Origin: Olivibacter domesticus | GTDB taxonomy: Bacteria > Bacteroidota > Bacteroidia > Sphingobacteriales > Sphingobacteriaceae | NCBI RefSeq assembly: GCF_900109575.1 | Contig: NZ_FOAF01000001.1 | Coordinates: 62,001-126,000 of the forward strand | Reading direction: 5' to 3' | Length of the DNA stretch: 64,000 nucleotides | Part shown: piece by piece, positions 18,075-27,959 of the stretch | Numbering within the stretch: position 1 is the stretch's first letter | How the letters are laid out: every line of letters starts with the position of its first letter | Made by a program: the position numbers and the translations under genes | Notes under the pieces: generated by a model | Seen by the model: only the letters and a program-made list of their open reading frames with translations | The model's database searches: none | Told to the model about the DNA's origin: nothing

Positions 18075-21000
18075 ATGAACTATTTAACTGAATCTTGGAA
18101 AAAGAGCATAACCATAACCGTGCTCTTATTAACAATGACCTATCTGGTCTCGTATGCGCAAGGCACCCTAACAGGAAAGGTAGTAGACGCTACTACGCAA
18201 GAGCCTCTTCCAGGTGTATCTGTCAAAATTAAAGGTACCTCGCGTGGCACCGTTACAGATGCAATGGGGGTCTTTGGTTTAAAGGCAGAACCTGGGGCGG
18301 TACTGCAGATTTCTTACACAGGTTACGTTTCTACGGAGGTGACTGCCAAGGCAGGGGAACCTTTAACGATTAGGCTTCAAGTAGATCAACAGGCTTTAGA
18401 CGAAGTGGTAGTGGTAGGATATGGTACCCAAAAGCGCACCACACTAACAGGAGCGGTAGGAACGGTAAATAAAGAAACCTTTCAAGACCGCGGCCCAATT
18501 GCAAATCCCTTGGCCGCATTGCAGGGGCAGGTTGCAGGGGTAACCGTTACACGCAGTTCTGCACAGCCCGGCCGTGAGAGTTGGAATTTCCAAATGCGTG
18601 GAGCTTCCTCGGTAAACGGTACAGAGGCGCTTGTCATTATTGATGGTGTACCAGTTCCGGGTGTAAGCGCACTAAATTCGCTCAATCCAAATGATATTGA
18701 AAATATTTCCTTTCTGAAAGACGCAGCAGCGGCCTCTATTTATGGTGCGCGGGCAGCAGGTGGCGTCGTATTGATCACTACCAAACGAGCAATCGATGGG
18801 AAACCTACCATCAATTACAATGGATCCTTATCGCTGAAACGTGTTGGTTTATTGCCACACCTAGTAGATGTAAATGGCTGGGGGCCCATGATTGAAGAGG
18901 CACGTTTGTCTGATGGCTTCGGTGCTGAAGATTTGTGGATCAATTTAGCGCGAGCATCAATTTATGCAAAGCAAAATAATTTGAATTATTTAACGAGACA
19001 ACAGTATTTAGATCAAGGATTTACAGGTTTTACGGATGTGCGCGATTTTATGTTTTTTGACGGAACCATGCAGGATATCCTATGGGGTGATGCTACCAGT
19101 CACGAACACCAATTGAGTATAAGCGGTAAAGGAGAGAAGACAGGATACCGCATATCTTTGGGATACTTAAATGATGGAAGTTTACTGCAATATGGAGATA
19201 ATAGTAATAAACGTTATAATCTACGTTTATCACATGATTATCAGATCACAGATAAATTTAAGCTGCAAAGTAACGTATCACTGGAACGAAATGACATTGT
19301 GCAGCCGAGCGGTTTAGGAGGTTTATTGAACAATGGAATCCAGCCGGGTATGCCCACCGCTACCATTAACGGGAAACCATATATTTGGGGCTCTGGCATA
19401 GGTAATGTGGCGGTTAATAATATTGCGCAGTTTGGCGGTGAAAATAAGGAATTTCATACGCGGATCAATACCAATTTCAATCTATCCTATCAATTTAATG
19501 AACACTTCAGTGCAAACGCTGCTGTAGGCTACTATTTGTACAATCGAGATAACCGTGTGCAAGAAAATTTAGTAGGGTACTACGATTACCTGGAAACGGC
19601 ACCCCCCATCTATCTTACCTCTACCGGTGCGAATCAAAACTTTTATCAAAGAGGCGCACGCCGCGAAAATTATTACACAGGAAATGTTTATTTGCAATAC
19701 CAAAGGGTATTCGATGCCCATCATGATTTTAAAGTGATGGCGGGAGCGCAATATGAAAGGAATGATTTCAATCGCTTTTTAGGAAGAACATTGGATCTGC
19801 TCGACGGTGTTCCTCCTTCTTTAAGTAACAGCTTTGGTGATCCTACTACAAAGTCGGTAGGAGAAACACAAGGGCATAATGCATTGGCTGGATATTTCGG
19901 CAGACTGAATTACAGTTATAAAGGACGTTATTTGCTGGAAGTCAATGGCCGATACGATGGTTCTTCCCGTTTTAGGGCACAAGATCGATGGAAATTATTC
20001 GGGGGCATATCGGGCGGATGGCGTTTGAAAGAAGAGGCTTTTTTGAAAGATGTTGGCTTTTTGAGCGATCTGAAACTTCGTGCATCCTGGGGTACAGTAG
20101 GTAACCAAAGTGGTATTGGCTTGTATGATTATTATGAGTATTTGCGATTAGATTATTCCACTGGCCCTGCTTCGGGTGGTTTCCCCATCCTAGGAAACAG
20201 TCCCGTAGTACGCGTATCGCCGCAAAATTTGGTAGCCTTTGACCGAACATGGGAAGAGTTGCAAACAACGAATGTGGGGCTCGACTTTGCTTTTGCCGAT
20301 AATCGATTGGTGGGTAGTGCTGACTATTTTGTAAAGCGGAATAAAAACATGCTCTTGGCACGTACCTTTCCAGCTGTTCTTGGTGCAACAGCCCCACAGG
20401 GGAACAATGGCGAGCTGAAAACGACAGGTTGGGAGCTGAGCCTTAACTGGCGAGACAAAATAGGAGAAGTGAACTATCATATCGGTGGCAATGTTTCCGA
20501 TGCAAAGAATGAGCTTGTCAATTTTGGTGGACAAACACTTATTCAATCAAGCAATCAGGGTTTTAACAGTGCCGTAGAAGGTTACCCGATCAATTCTTAT
20601 TTTGGTTTAGTGTACGATGGCCGTATTCAAACGCAAGAACAACTGGACACTTATATTGCGGCATACAAAAGTGGTTCGAATGTCCTTCCTCAGGGTACGG
20701 GCAGAAATAACGGCTTGCAGCTGGGCGATAATATGTTTAAGGATGTGAATGGTGATGGTAAAATCACCTTTCCCGACGATGCGGTATTCCTAGGTACCGA
20801 TGATCCCCGTTATTCTTTCGCTGTCAACGGTGGGTTCGACTGGAGAGGCTTTGATTTGAGTTTTATTTTTCAGGGGGTGGGTAAAAGAACCATTCTCAGA
20901 ACAGGTAACTGGCGTATTCCAGGAGCTGTGGTGTATCAGGCACAGAATGAGGCTTTTTATAATAAATGGTGGACACCAGAGCGCACAGACGCCGAATATC

Positions 21001-21332
21001 CCCGTATATCGACAACCGGAAATATTAATAACTACAACTATTTTCCGTCCGATTTTGTGCGTGAGAATGGAGCGTATCTTCGATTGAAAAATCTTGTGGT
21101 TGGTTATACGATCCCACAAATGATAACGAGAAAGATAGGTGTTGAACGCCTACGCGTGTATTTTTCAGGAAACGATCTTTGGGAAATCAGCAAAATACGT
21201 GACGGATGGGATCCAGAGGCACCGCGAACGGTTAATACAGAAGGTGATAGCGATAACAACAATGTACATACGGTTAGTCAACGTTTCCCTTTCTACCGTT
21301 TCTATACTTTCGGAGTTAACTTAACGCTTTAA
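18075..21332 (+). CDS. SusC-type TonB-dependent transporter (no STN domain)
   Basis: The 1085-residue receptor has a signal segment (SITITVLLLTMTYLVSYAQ), a carboxypeptidase-like domain (about 30-105, GKVVDATTQEPLPGVSVKIK), the Ton-box-like DEVVVVGYGTQKRTTLTG, a plug with ALVIIDGVPVPG and FLKDAAAASIYGARAAGG, and a barrel ending FYTFGVNLTL. Unlike the first SusC it has no STN domain, so it is not expected to signal through a FecR protein. An out-of-frame ATG at 18067 overlaps the true start region. SusD follows 20 bases later. It should import oligosaccharides released from the target glycan. Confidence 0.95.
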   Translation: MNYLTESWKKSITITVLLLTMTYLVSYAQGTLTGKVVDATTQEPLPGVSVKIKGTSRGTVTDAMGVFGLKAEPGAVLQISYTGYVSTEVTAKAGEPLTIRLQVDQQALDEVVVVGYGTQKRTTLTGAVGTVNKETFQDRGPIANPLAALQGQVAGVTVTRSSAQPGRESWNFQMRGASSVNGTEALVIIDGVPVPGVSALNSLNPNDIENISFLKDAAAASIYGARAAGGVVLITTKRAIDGKPTINYNGSLSLKRVGLLPHLVDVNGWGPMIEEARLSDGFGAEDLWINLARASIYAKQNNLNYLTRQQYLDQGFTGFTDVRDFMFFDGTMQDILWGDATSHEHQLSISGKGEKTGYRISLGYLNDGSLLQYGDNSNKRYNLRLSHDYQITDKFKLQSNVSLERNDIVQPSGLGGLLNNGIQPGMPTATINGKPYIWGSGIGNVAVNNIAQFGGENKEFHTRINTNFNLSYQFNEHFSANAAVGYYLYNRDNRVQENLVGYYDYLETAPPIYLTSTGANQNFYQRGARRENYYTGNVYLQYQRVFDAHHDFKVMAGAQYERNDFNRFLGRTLDLLDGVPPSLSNSFGDPTTKSVGETQGHNALAGYFGRLNYSYKGRYLLEVNGRYDGSSRFRAQDRWKLFGGISGGWRLKEEAFLKDVGFLSDLKLRASWGTVGNQSGIGLYDYYEYLRLDYSTGPASGGFPILGNSPVVRVSPQNLVAFDRTWEELQTTNVGLDFAFADNRLVGSADYFVKRNKNMLLARTFPAVLGATAPQGNNGELKTTGWELSLNWRDKIGEVNYHIGGNVSDAKNELVNFGGQTLIQSSNQGFNSAVEGYPINSYFGLVYDGRIQTQEQLDTYIAAYKSGSNVLPQGTGRNNGLQLGDNMFKDVNGDGKITFPDDAVFLGTDDPRYSFAVNGGFDWRGFDLSFIFQGVGKRTILRTGNWRIPGAVVYQAQNEAFYNKWWTPERTDAEYPRISTTGNINNYNYFPSDFVRENGAYLRLKNLVVGYTIPQMITRKIGVERLRVYFSGNDLWEISKIRDGWDPEAPRTVNTEGDSDNNNVHTVSQRFPFYRFYTFGVNLTL

Positions 21333-21352
21333 TCTATCATAAGAAATCTATT

Positions 21353-23086
21353 ATGAACACGCTATATAAAAATATTATATGCTACTCCTGGCTTCTAGCA
21401 GGACTGGCATTCACAGGATGTAATAAAATGCTCGATCTGAAACCCATCAATGAAATATCAGATGCGGACTATTGGAAGACGGCCGATCAGTTTGAATTGG
21501 CCGCGAACGAATTTTATACGTATTTAAGAACGTTTAACCAGATCGGTGTGGTGGACGCGCCGCATGCAGAAATCAGGGGCGACTTGGTCGCGGCGAATGA
21601 TAGAAACCCTTATAGCAACGGTACAAATACGAACACAAACAGCGATAATAACTATTCGGATGCATTTAAACGTATCCGGGCGATCAATTATTTTTTGGAT
21701 AAAGCAACTAATTATATAACGCCGGATGAAATTGCTGTGTATGTTGCAGAGGCTAAGTTTTTTAGGGCCTACGTGTATTTCGATCTGTTACAAATGTATG
21801 GCGAAGTACAATTGTTTGATAAGCCGCTAACGATTGATTCGCCCGAACTTCAGGGAGCGCAGAATAGCCGGGCTGAGGTAGTTGATTTCATTATCCGCGA
21901 TCTCGAGGAAGCTATTCCAGCGCTTCCTTTTGAAAACGCAATAAGTACCAGCAGTAAAGGTCGTGTAAGTAAAGCTGCCGCGCAGGCTTTCTTAGGTAGA
22001 GTGGCGTTATATGAGGGCTCCTGGCAGAAATTCAGGAACGGTGATGCTACTCGATATTATAGCCTGTTTGATAAGGCTATTGAAAACAGTAATGCCGTGA
22101 TCGAATCAGGGCATTATCAATTATTTGCACCAGCAGCACTGGGTGATTCTGCGCAAAAATATTTATTTATATTAGAAAACGAACAGTCGAATCCAGCTAG
22201 CCTCGGCAAGTCGGCTAATCAGGAGTATATTTTAGCTAACCGGTACGATTCGGAGCTTCGGCAAATTCGATACAATGTGACACATACCTACCTAGGATTA
22301 CAGGTTACCAAGAAATTTGCCGACATGTTTTTAACGGCAGGTGGATTACCAATAGATCAACCTGGATCTAATTTTGGCGGCTACAATACCACCCGATCTG
22401 AATATGCAAATCGCGACACACGTATGCGTTATATGATGATGATTGATGGGAATTATTATTGGGACAATGAGGCTCCATCAAGCAGGGCTAACTGGTTAAG
22501 TGACGCGGTTGACTTAGCTAATTCCAGAGGCCGGCATAACGGAGCAATGGGGACGGGTTATGCCAGTCAGAAATGGGCAACGGAACGAAGAGTGGATGAC
22601 AATGCGGAAGGTTACGATTATCCGGTAATCCGCTACGCCGAAGTCTTGTTGAATTATGCCGAGGCAGTTTATGAAAGAAACGAAGCCATCTCCGATGCTG
22701 ATCTAGACAAAAGTTTGAATTTAGTAAGACAAAGAGTAAATATGGGTATGCCCAAATTAAGCAATGCTTTCGTTTCCGCTAATGGCTTGGATTTACGTAG
22801 CGAACTTAGGAGAGAGCGTACGATCGAATTGTTTATGGAAGGCTTTCGAGTAGACGACCTAAAGCGTTGGAAAACAGCGGAAGTGGAGTTGCCGAAACCA
22901 TTGCAGGGAATTACATGGACGGGAACGGAATGGGAAACAAAATATCCTGCCATTTCTGATAGAATCCAAAATGGTGTGTTTATGCTGGAAACGGCAAGGC
23001 AATGGAATGAAAAGAACTACCTGCTTCCCATTCCGAACCAGGAGATTCAGTTGAACCCCAACTTGAAACAGAATCCGGGATGGTAA
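21353..23086 (+). CDS. SusD/RagB-family glycan-binding lipoprotein
   Basis: The 577-residue lipoprotein has the lipobox AFTGC (Cys near 23) followed by NKMLDLKPINEISDADYWK. The SusD framework is seen in AEAKFFRAYVYFDLLQMYGE, and the C-terminal part carries VIRYAEVLLNYAEAVYE, LRRERTIELFMEGFRVDDLK and NYLLPIPNQEIQLNPNLKQN. It forms the lid on the SusC channel. No separate surface glycan-binding protein (SusE/F type) is coded next to it, so SusD may be the only dedicated surface binder of this locus. Confidence 0.95.
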   Translation: MNTLYKNIICYSWLLAGLAFTGCNKMLDLKPINEISDADYWKTADQFELAANEFYTYLRTFNQIGVVDAPHAEIRGDLVAANDRNPYSNGTNTNTNSDNNYSDAFKRIRAINYFLDKATNYITPDEIAVYVAEAKFFRAYVYFDLLQMYGEVQLFDKPLTIDSPELQGAQNSRAEVVDFIIRDLEEAIPALPFENAISTSSKGRVSKAAAQAFLGRVALYEGSWQKFRNGDATRYYSLFDKAIENSNAVIESGHYQLFAPAALGDSAQKYLFILENEQSNPASLGKSANQEYILANRYDSELRQIRYNVTHTYLGLQVTKKFADMFLTAGGLPIDQPGSNFGGYNTTRSEYANRDTRMRYMMMIDGNYYWDNEAPSSRANWLSDAVDLANSRGRHNGAMGTGYASQKWATERRVDDNAEGYDYPVIRYAEVLLNYAEAVYERNEAISDADLDKSLNLVRQRVNMGMPKLSNAFVSANGLDLRSELRRERTIELFMEGFRVDDLKRWKTAEVELPKPLQGITWTGTEWETKYPAISDRIQNGVFMLETARQWNEKNYLLPIPNQEIQLNPNLKQNPGW

Positions 23087-23202
23087 GAATCTATAAGACG
23101 ACGTTTTGGATAAAAAGTCGATAAAAATTTGATTAATAATTGGTTTTAATTTTAGTGATATTGTACCCCTCCTGCGCAGGAAGGGGCAATGTTTTAAATT
23201 TT

Positions 23203-24399
23203 ATGGAAATGCGAATTTTATGCTGTTACTTAGTTTTTTTTAGTCTGAACCTTATGGCCTGCCATCAAAAGGAAGCAGTTTATGATCCGCAGAAAGATAT
23301 TGAATATTGTATCGCGCAGGCGAAAAAGACACTGATGAGTCTACCGATCGATACGCCTAATATTCCTCGAAATATTACGGATGCAAGTGGTAAATGGAAA
23401 CTGGTAAATTATAAAGACTGGACAAGCGGTTTTTGGCCCGGTATCCTTTGGTATGCCTATCAGGCAAGTGGAGATGACTCTCTTAAGTATGCAGCAGATC
23501 GCTGTTCACGTGAGCTGATCCCTTTGTCGCAAGAGCCCGCTATCGATCATGACCTGGGGTTCCAGGTATTTAGTAGCTTTGGTAATGGTTATCGTTTAAC
23601 AAAGGATACCAGTTATAAACAGATTATATTGGCTAGCGCAGATACTTTGGCGACTTTATTTAACCCACATGTAGGTACCATCTTATCTTGGCCGCGAGCG
23701 GTACCGAACATGGAATGGCCGCAGCATAATACCATTATCGATAATATGATCAATTTGGAGCTCTTATTTTGGGCGTCCAAGAACGGAGGAGACAGCAGGT
23801 TATATGATATAGCGGTAAGCCATGCTGAGAAAACGATGAAAAATCATTTTCGTCCAGATTATACAGCTTATCATGCAGTGGTTTACGACCGGGAAACGGG
23901 CGAAAAGATAAAGGGTATCACCCATCAGGGCTATTCGGATGGTTCGATGTGGGCGCGTGGGCAAGCTTGGGCGATATATGGTTATACCATGTGTTACCGG
24001 GAAACAGGCAAGCAGGAGTTTCTAGATTTCGCCGAAAAGGTTGCGAAGGTCTATCTGGACCGCCTGCCGGATGATTTAGTTCCCTATTGGGATTTTGATG
24101 ACCCGGCTGTGCCAAATGCGCCACGAGATGCTTCGGCTGCTGCAGTTACAGCATCGGCATTGTTGGAGCTTTCCGGTTTGGTAAATAATCAGGGAAAAGC
24201 AGCTTTTTATTACAGAAAAGCTGCCGACATGCTGGCCTCTCTGTCGACGAGCTATCAAAGTGGTGAAGCAAATACAGCATTTCTCAAGCATGTAACAGGG
24301 CATAAGCCGAATAATAGCGAAGTAGATGCCTCGATTAATTATGCGGATTATTATTATTTAGAAGCCTTATTGCGATTGAAAAACAGTACGGTAGAATAG
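23203..24399 (+). CDS. GH88 unsaturated glucuronyl hydrolase
   Basis: The frame is open from 23140, but ATG at 23203 (or 23209) gives a proper lipoprotein signal (RILCCYLVFFSLNLMAC). The rest is an (alpha/alpha)6 barrel. WTSGFWPGILWYAY, DHDLGFQVFSSFGNGY (near 115) and IIDNMINLELLFW (near 180) contain the two Asp residues used in GH88 hydration catalysis; HQGYSDGSMWARGQAWAIYG is a further signature. GH88 removes the 4,5-unsaturated uronic acid that polysaccharide lyases leave at non-reducing ends. Its place in the same operon as a heparinase-like lyase fits such a two-step pathway. GH105 is a related alternative, but the motifs fit GH88 better. Confidence 0.9.
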   Translation: MEMRILCCYLVFFSLNLMACHQKEAVYDPQKDIEYCIAQAKKTLMSLPIDTPNIPRNITDASGKWKLVNYKDWTSGFWPGILWYAYQASGDDSLKYAADRCSRELIPLSQEPAIDHDLGFQVFSSFGNGYRLTKDTSYKQIILASADTLATLFNPHVGTILSWPRAVPNMEWPQHNTIIDNMINLELLFWASKNGGDSRLYDIAVSHAEKTMKNHFRPDYTAYHAVVYDRETGEKIKGITHQGYSDGSMWARGQAWAIYGYTMCYRETGKQEFLDFAEKVAKVYLDRLPDDLVPYWDFDDPAVPNAPRDASAAAVTASALLELSGLVNNQGKAAFYYRKAADMLASLSTSYQSGEANTAFLKHVTGHKPNNSEVDASINYADYYYLEALLRLKNSTVE

Positions 24400-24471
24400 C
24401 CTTAATCGCAGTGATTTTGAAATGGATAAAAGAATCATTTAGAAAATAACATATTAAATATCGGATTATAT

Positions 24472-26475
24472 ATGTCAAGTAAAGGGCAAATTTTTCTCTT
24501 TTTAGCGATTTGGCTCCATACCGTATGTGCTTTTGCCGGTCAAAATACGATTATCAAAGAATGGACAGTGCAATCGCCCGACCAGCGTTATGAGATGAAG
24601 ATCTATCAAAAACAACTAACGAATGGTAAAAAACAGTTGTACTATTCACTTAACTATCGGAATAAGCCCGTAGTGGAAGAGTCTGAATTAGGGATCTTGA
24701 TAGAAAACCAACTGTTTGAGTCGGCCTTAGGTATTGAAAATGACACGAGCACCTTATGGTGTGAAAATCTCGATTTCAAAGAGGAACAAGTTAATCAGAT
24801 ACAGGCAGAATGGAAACCGCTTTATGGTGAACGTAGCAATATTAGAGATCACTATAATGAACTGATCTTGCGTTTTGTCAAATTTGGTGCCGGGGAGGAG
24901 CATACAGAAGGACAGCATGGTACCGCTTACGATAAACGTAGGAGTTATGAGATGGATTTGGTTGTTAGGGCATACGATGAAGGGGTAGCGTTCAAGTATT
25001 TCTTTCCTGAAAGCGCGAACGGACTGTTTTTGCATATTACGGGAGAACAGACTTCTTTTTCTTTTGCAGAAGGTACGAAGGCCTACTATGAACGCTGGGC
25101 ACAGGGGCCATATGCCCTGAAACCATTGGCAGCATGGGAAGATGAAAGTGAACGACCGCTGACGCTGGAATTGAAGAATGGTCTTTATGTCGCGCTGCTG
25201 GAAGCTCAAATGGTAGACTATGCCCGCACGAGATTTAAGTTGACTAATGTAAATACATTGCGTGCGTCTTTATATGGCAATGTAGACGCCGTCAGTCCTT
25301 TTTCAAGTTCTTGGCGGGTCATTATGGCGGCGGAAGAACCAGGTGAATTGATTGAGAATAATGATATAGTATTGAATTTAAACAACCCAAATGCGATTAA
25401 GAATACAGCTTGGATCAAGCCTGGTAAAGTCATTCGTTCAGGCTTGTCGACAGCAGAAGCAAAGGCCTGCATTGACTTTGCAGCTACCCACCATCTACAA
25501 TATGTACACCTGGATGCGGGCTGGTACGGACCGGAGATGAAGGTGTCTTCCAAAGCCAATCGAGTGGCAGAAAATAGGGATATCGATATGCAGCAATTGA
25601 TCAGCTACGCAGCACAGAACAGTATTGGCATTTTTGTATATGTCAACCAACGGGCATTGCTTGAAAACCTGGATGAACTGTTTGGATTGTACCAGAAATG
25701 GGGAATAAAGGGAGTCAAATTTGGCTTTGTGCAAATTGGGTCCAATCGTTGGTCAGATTGGTTACATAAAGCAGTGAAGAAGGCCGCAGAGTATCAATTG
25801 CTCGTGGATATTCACGATGAATACCGGCCTACAGGATTTAGTCGGACTTACCCCAACCTACTAACACAGGAAGGTATTCGGGGCAACGAGGAAATGCCAG
25901 ATGCGACACACAATACCATCCTGCCCTATACGCGTTTCTTGGCAGGAGCAGGAGATTATACGATCTGTTATTACAATAACCGTATCAAAACCACCCATGC
26001 ACATCAACTGGCTTTATCGGTGGTGTATTACAGTCCGCTTCAATTCTTGTATTGGTATGATAATCCGTCGCATTATAATGGGGAACCAGAGATTGAATTT
26101 TTTGATAAAGTGAAGACAGTATGGGATGATACGCGGGTGTTACAAGGCCAGATCGGGCAGTATATAGTGACGGCCCGTCGTAGTGGGGAGGAATGGTTTG
26201 TTGGCGCTATTACTAATAATGATAGTCGCAAAATAGATTTGGGTTTGAACTTTTTGGAAAAAGACAAGCAATATGTCTTGAGCAGTTATACAGACGATGA
26301 TGAGGTGAATACGAAAACCAAGGTAGCGGTGAATCGCTTTTTGGTAGACTCCACTACACCTGTACAGCTCTTGTTGAAAGCCAGTGGTGGTGCCGCATTT
26401 CATATCAGGCTTGCTCAAAATGCCGATAAGAAAAATTATAAATCGTTAATAAAAAAGGCAATTAAATTAAGATGA
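24472..26475 (+). CDS. GH97 alpha-glycosidase (alpha-glucosidase/alpha-galactosidase family)
   Basis: The 667-residue protein has a signal peptide (LFLAIWLHTVCAFAG), a GH97 N-terminal beta-sandwich (about 30-300), a TIM barrel (about 310-560; VHLDAGWYGPEM, VKFGFVQIGSNRWSDW, DIHDEYRPTGFSRTYPN, GIRGNEEM) and a C-terminal domain with WFVGAITNNDSRKIDLGL. Known retaining members have an Asp nucleophile where this protein has Gly in KFGFV, so it belongs with the group lacking that nucleophile; the mechanism and sugar are therefore open. It most likely removes alpha-linked side sugars in the periplasm. The TGA overlaps the next ATG by four bases. Confidence 0.9.
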   Translation: MSSKGQIFLFLAIWLHTVCAFAGQNTIIKEWTVQSPDQRYEMKIYQKQLTNGKKQLYYSLNYRNKPVVEESELGILIENQLFESALGIENDTSTLWCENLDFKEEQVNQIQAEWKPLYGERSNIRDHYNELILRFVKFGAGEEHTEGQHGTAYDKRRSYEMDLVVRAYDEGVAFKYFFPESANGLFLHITGEQTSFSFAEGTKAYYERWAQGPYALKPLAAWEDESERPLTLELKNGLYVALLEAQMVDYARTRFKLTNVNTLRASLYGNVDAVSPFSSSWRVIMAAEEPGELIENNDIVLNLNNPNAIKNTAWIKPGKVIRSGLSTAEAKACIDFAATHHLQYVHLDAGWYGPEMKVSSKANRVAENRDIDMQQLISYAAQNSIGIFVYVNQRALLENLDELFGLYQKWGIKGVKFGFVQIGSNRWSDWLHKAVKKAAEYQLLVDIHDEYRPTGFSRTYPNLLTQEGIRGNEEMPDATHNTILPYTRFLAGAGDYTICYYNNRIKTTHAHQLALSVVYYSPLQFLYWYDNPSHYNGEPEIEFFDKVKTVWDDTRVLQGQIGQYIVTARRSGEEWFVGAITNNDSRKIDLGLNFLEKDKQYVLSSYTDDDEVNTKTKVAVNRFLVDSTTPVQLLLKASGGAAFHIRLAQNADKKNYKSLIKKAIKLR

Positions 26476-27920
26476 AATTTAAATATAGGGTTCGGCAATT
26501 ATTCTTTGCACTGTTTTGCTTGCTAACAACTATTGCAGTAGAAGCAAGTGATCATGCAAAGAAACTAGTTGTATATAAAGCTCCATCAGGCGCATTGCTG
26601 AACAACGATTATACCGTCTCCGTTCGTCAGGTGAACGATAAAAAATGGAAAGCAGTGCCTACGCATTTGATCAAAGTAGATGAAGTACGTGAAGCCGAGC
26701 ATAAGGTCGAAAATTCTTCCATGGCTTATTTTGATTTCGCTGGGGAAGTAGAAGTATCGGTTACCTTTAACAAAGAATCAATTGATAAAGCACGGGTAAG
26801 ACCTTTGTCGTATGGAATTGAATCAACTGTAGAGGGTAACACCTTGACTTTTCGACTGGATAGACCACGGAATCTCTCGATTGAAGTGAATGGTGATATT
26901 TTCCACAACCTCTTGCTGTTTGCGAATCCACTTGTGGAAAACATACCCGATCGAAAGGATCCTAATGTTATTTTCTTTGATGCGGGCATCCATGAATTTC
27001 CTGGTAAAGTATTTAAAGTACCCAGCAATAAAACGGTATACATTGCTGGCGACGCGATTCTGAGAGGGCAACTACTGATCGATAATGTGGAGAATGTAAG
27101 CGTCATCGGGCGCGGAATGGTGGAACACACGGTGAAGATGGGCGTCCATATTTCGAATGCAAAGAATATTCTAGTGGAAGGAATATTTACAACGCAATGT
27201 GCCACAGGAGGATCTGATAACGTGATCATTCGCAATGTGAAAAGCGTGAGCTATTATGGCTGGGGAGATGGTATGAATGTCTTTGCTAGCAGCAATGTGC
27301 TGTTTGATGGAGTGTTTTGCCGAAATTCTGACGATTGTACAACAGTATACGCAACACGGAAGGGATTTGAAGGAGGATGCAAAAATATTCGTATGGAAAA
27401 TTCCACGCTCTGGGCCGATGTGGCGCATCCTATCTTTATCGGGATACACGGAAATGCGGAAAAGCCAGATATTATTGAAGATGTTTTTTATAAAAATATC
27501 GATATTCTCGATCATAAGGAAGCTCAATTGGACTACCAAGGTTGCTTGGCTATTAATGCGGGCGACAATAACCTGATCCGTAACGTGCACTTCGAGAATA
27601 TCCGTATAGAAGATTTTAGGCAGGGTCAATTGGTGAATTTACGCATATTTTTTAATGAAAAATATTGCAAAGCGCCGGGCATGGGTATTGAAAATATTAT
27701 CTTTAAAGATGTCAGCTATAATGGAAGCGGTGAGGAGCTTTCCATGATCTCAGGTTATGATAGTGAGCGGAAAATAAAGAATGTGGTTTTCCAAAACCTA
27801 CGTATAAATGGTGAGCTAATAAGCGATGATATGCCTGATAAACCGAAATGGTATAAAACGGGCGATATGGCGCGAATCTTTGTCGGTGAACATGTAGAAG
27901 GTGTAACCTTCATCCGCTGA
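26472..27920 (+). CDS. GH28-like right-handed beta-helix glycosidase
   Basis: The 482-residue secreted protein (signal LFFALFCLLTTIAVEA) has an N-terminal beta-sandwich (about 25-145) followed by a parallel beta-helix (about 160-470). NSDDCTTVYATRKG and GWGDGMNVFASSN recall the Asp-rich active site of GH28 and GH49 enzymes. VIGRGMVEHT is the coil region often seen before it. GH28 members cleave alpha-linked galacturonic acid or rhamnogalacturonan; GH49 cleaves alpha-glucan. The subfamily cannot be settled by eye, but the context of GH88 and lyases favours a uronate-containing glycan. ATGA overlap with GH97 suggests translational coupling. Confidence 0.75.
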   Translation: MKFKYRVRQLFFALFCLLTTIAVEASDHAKKLVVYKAPSGALLNNDYTVSVRQVNDKKWKAVPTHLIKVDEVREAEHKVENSSMAYFDFAGEVEVSVTFNKESIDKARVRPLSYGIESTVEGNTLTFRLDRPRNLSIEVNGDIFHNLLLFANPLVENIPDRKDPNVIFFDAGIHEFPGKVFKVPSNKTVYIAGDAILRGQLLIDNVENVSVIGRGMVEHTVKMGVHISNAKNILVEGIFTTQCATGGSDNVIIRNVKSVSYYGWGDGMNVFASSNVLFDGVFCRNSDDCTTVYATRKGFEGGCKNIRMENSTLWADVAHPIFIGIHGNAEKPDIIEDVFYKNIDILDHKEAQLDYQGCLAINAGDNNLIRNVHFENIRIEDFRQGQLVNLRIFFNEKYCKAPGMGIENIIFKDVSYNGSGEELSMISGYDSERKIKNVVFQNLRINGELISDDMPDKPKWYKTGDMARIFVGEHVEGVTFIR

Positions 27921-27959
27921 TATAAATAAGAAGAATGACAGCATGATGGAATATAACGG

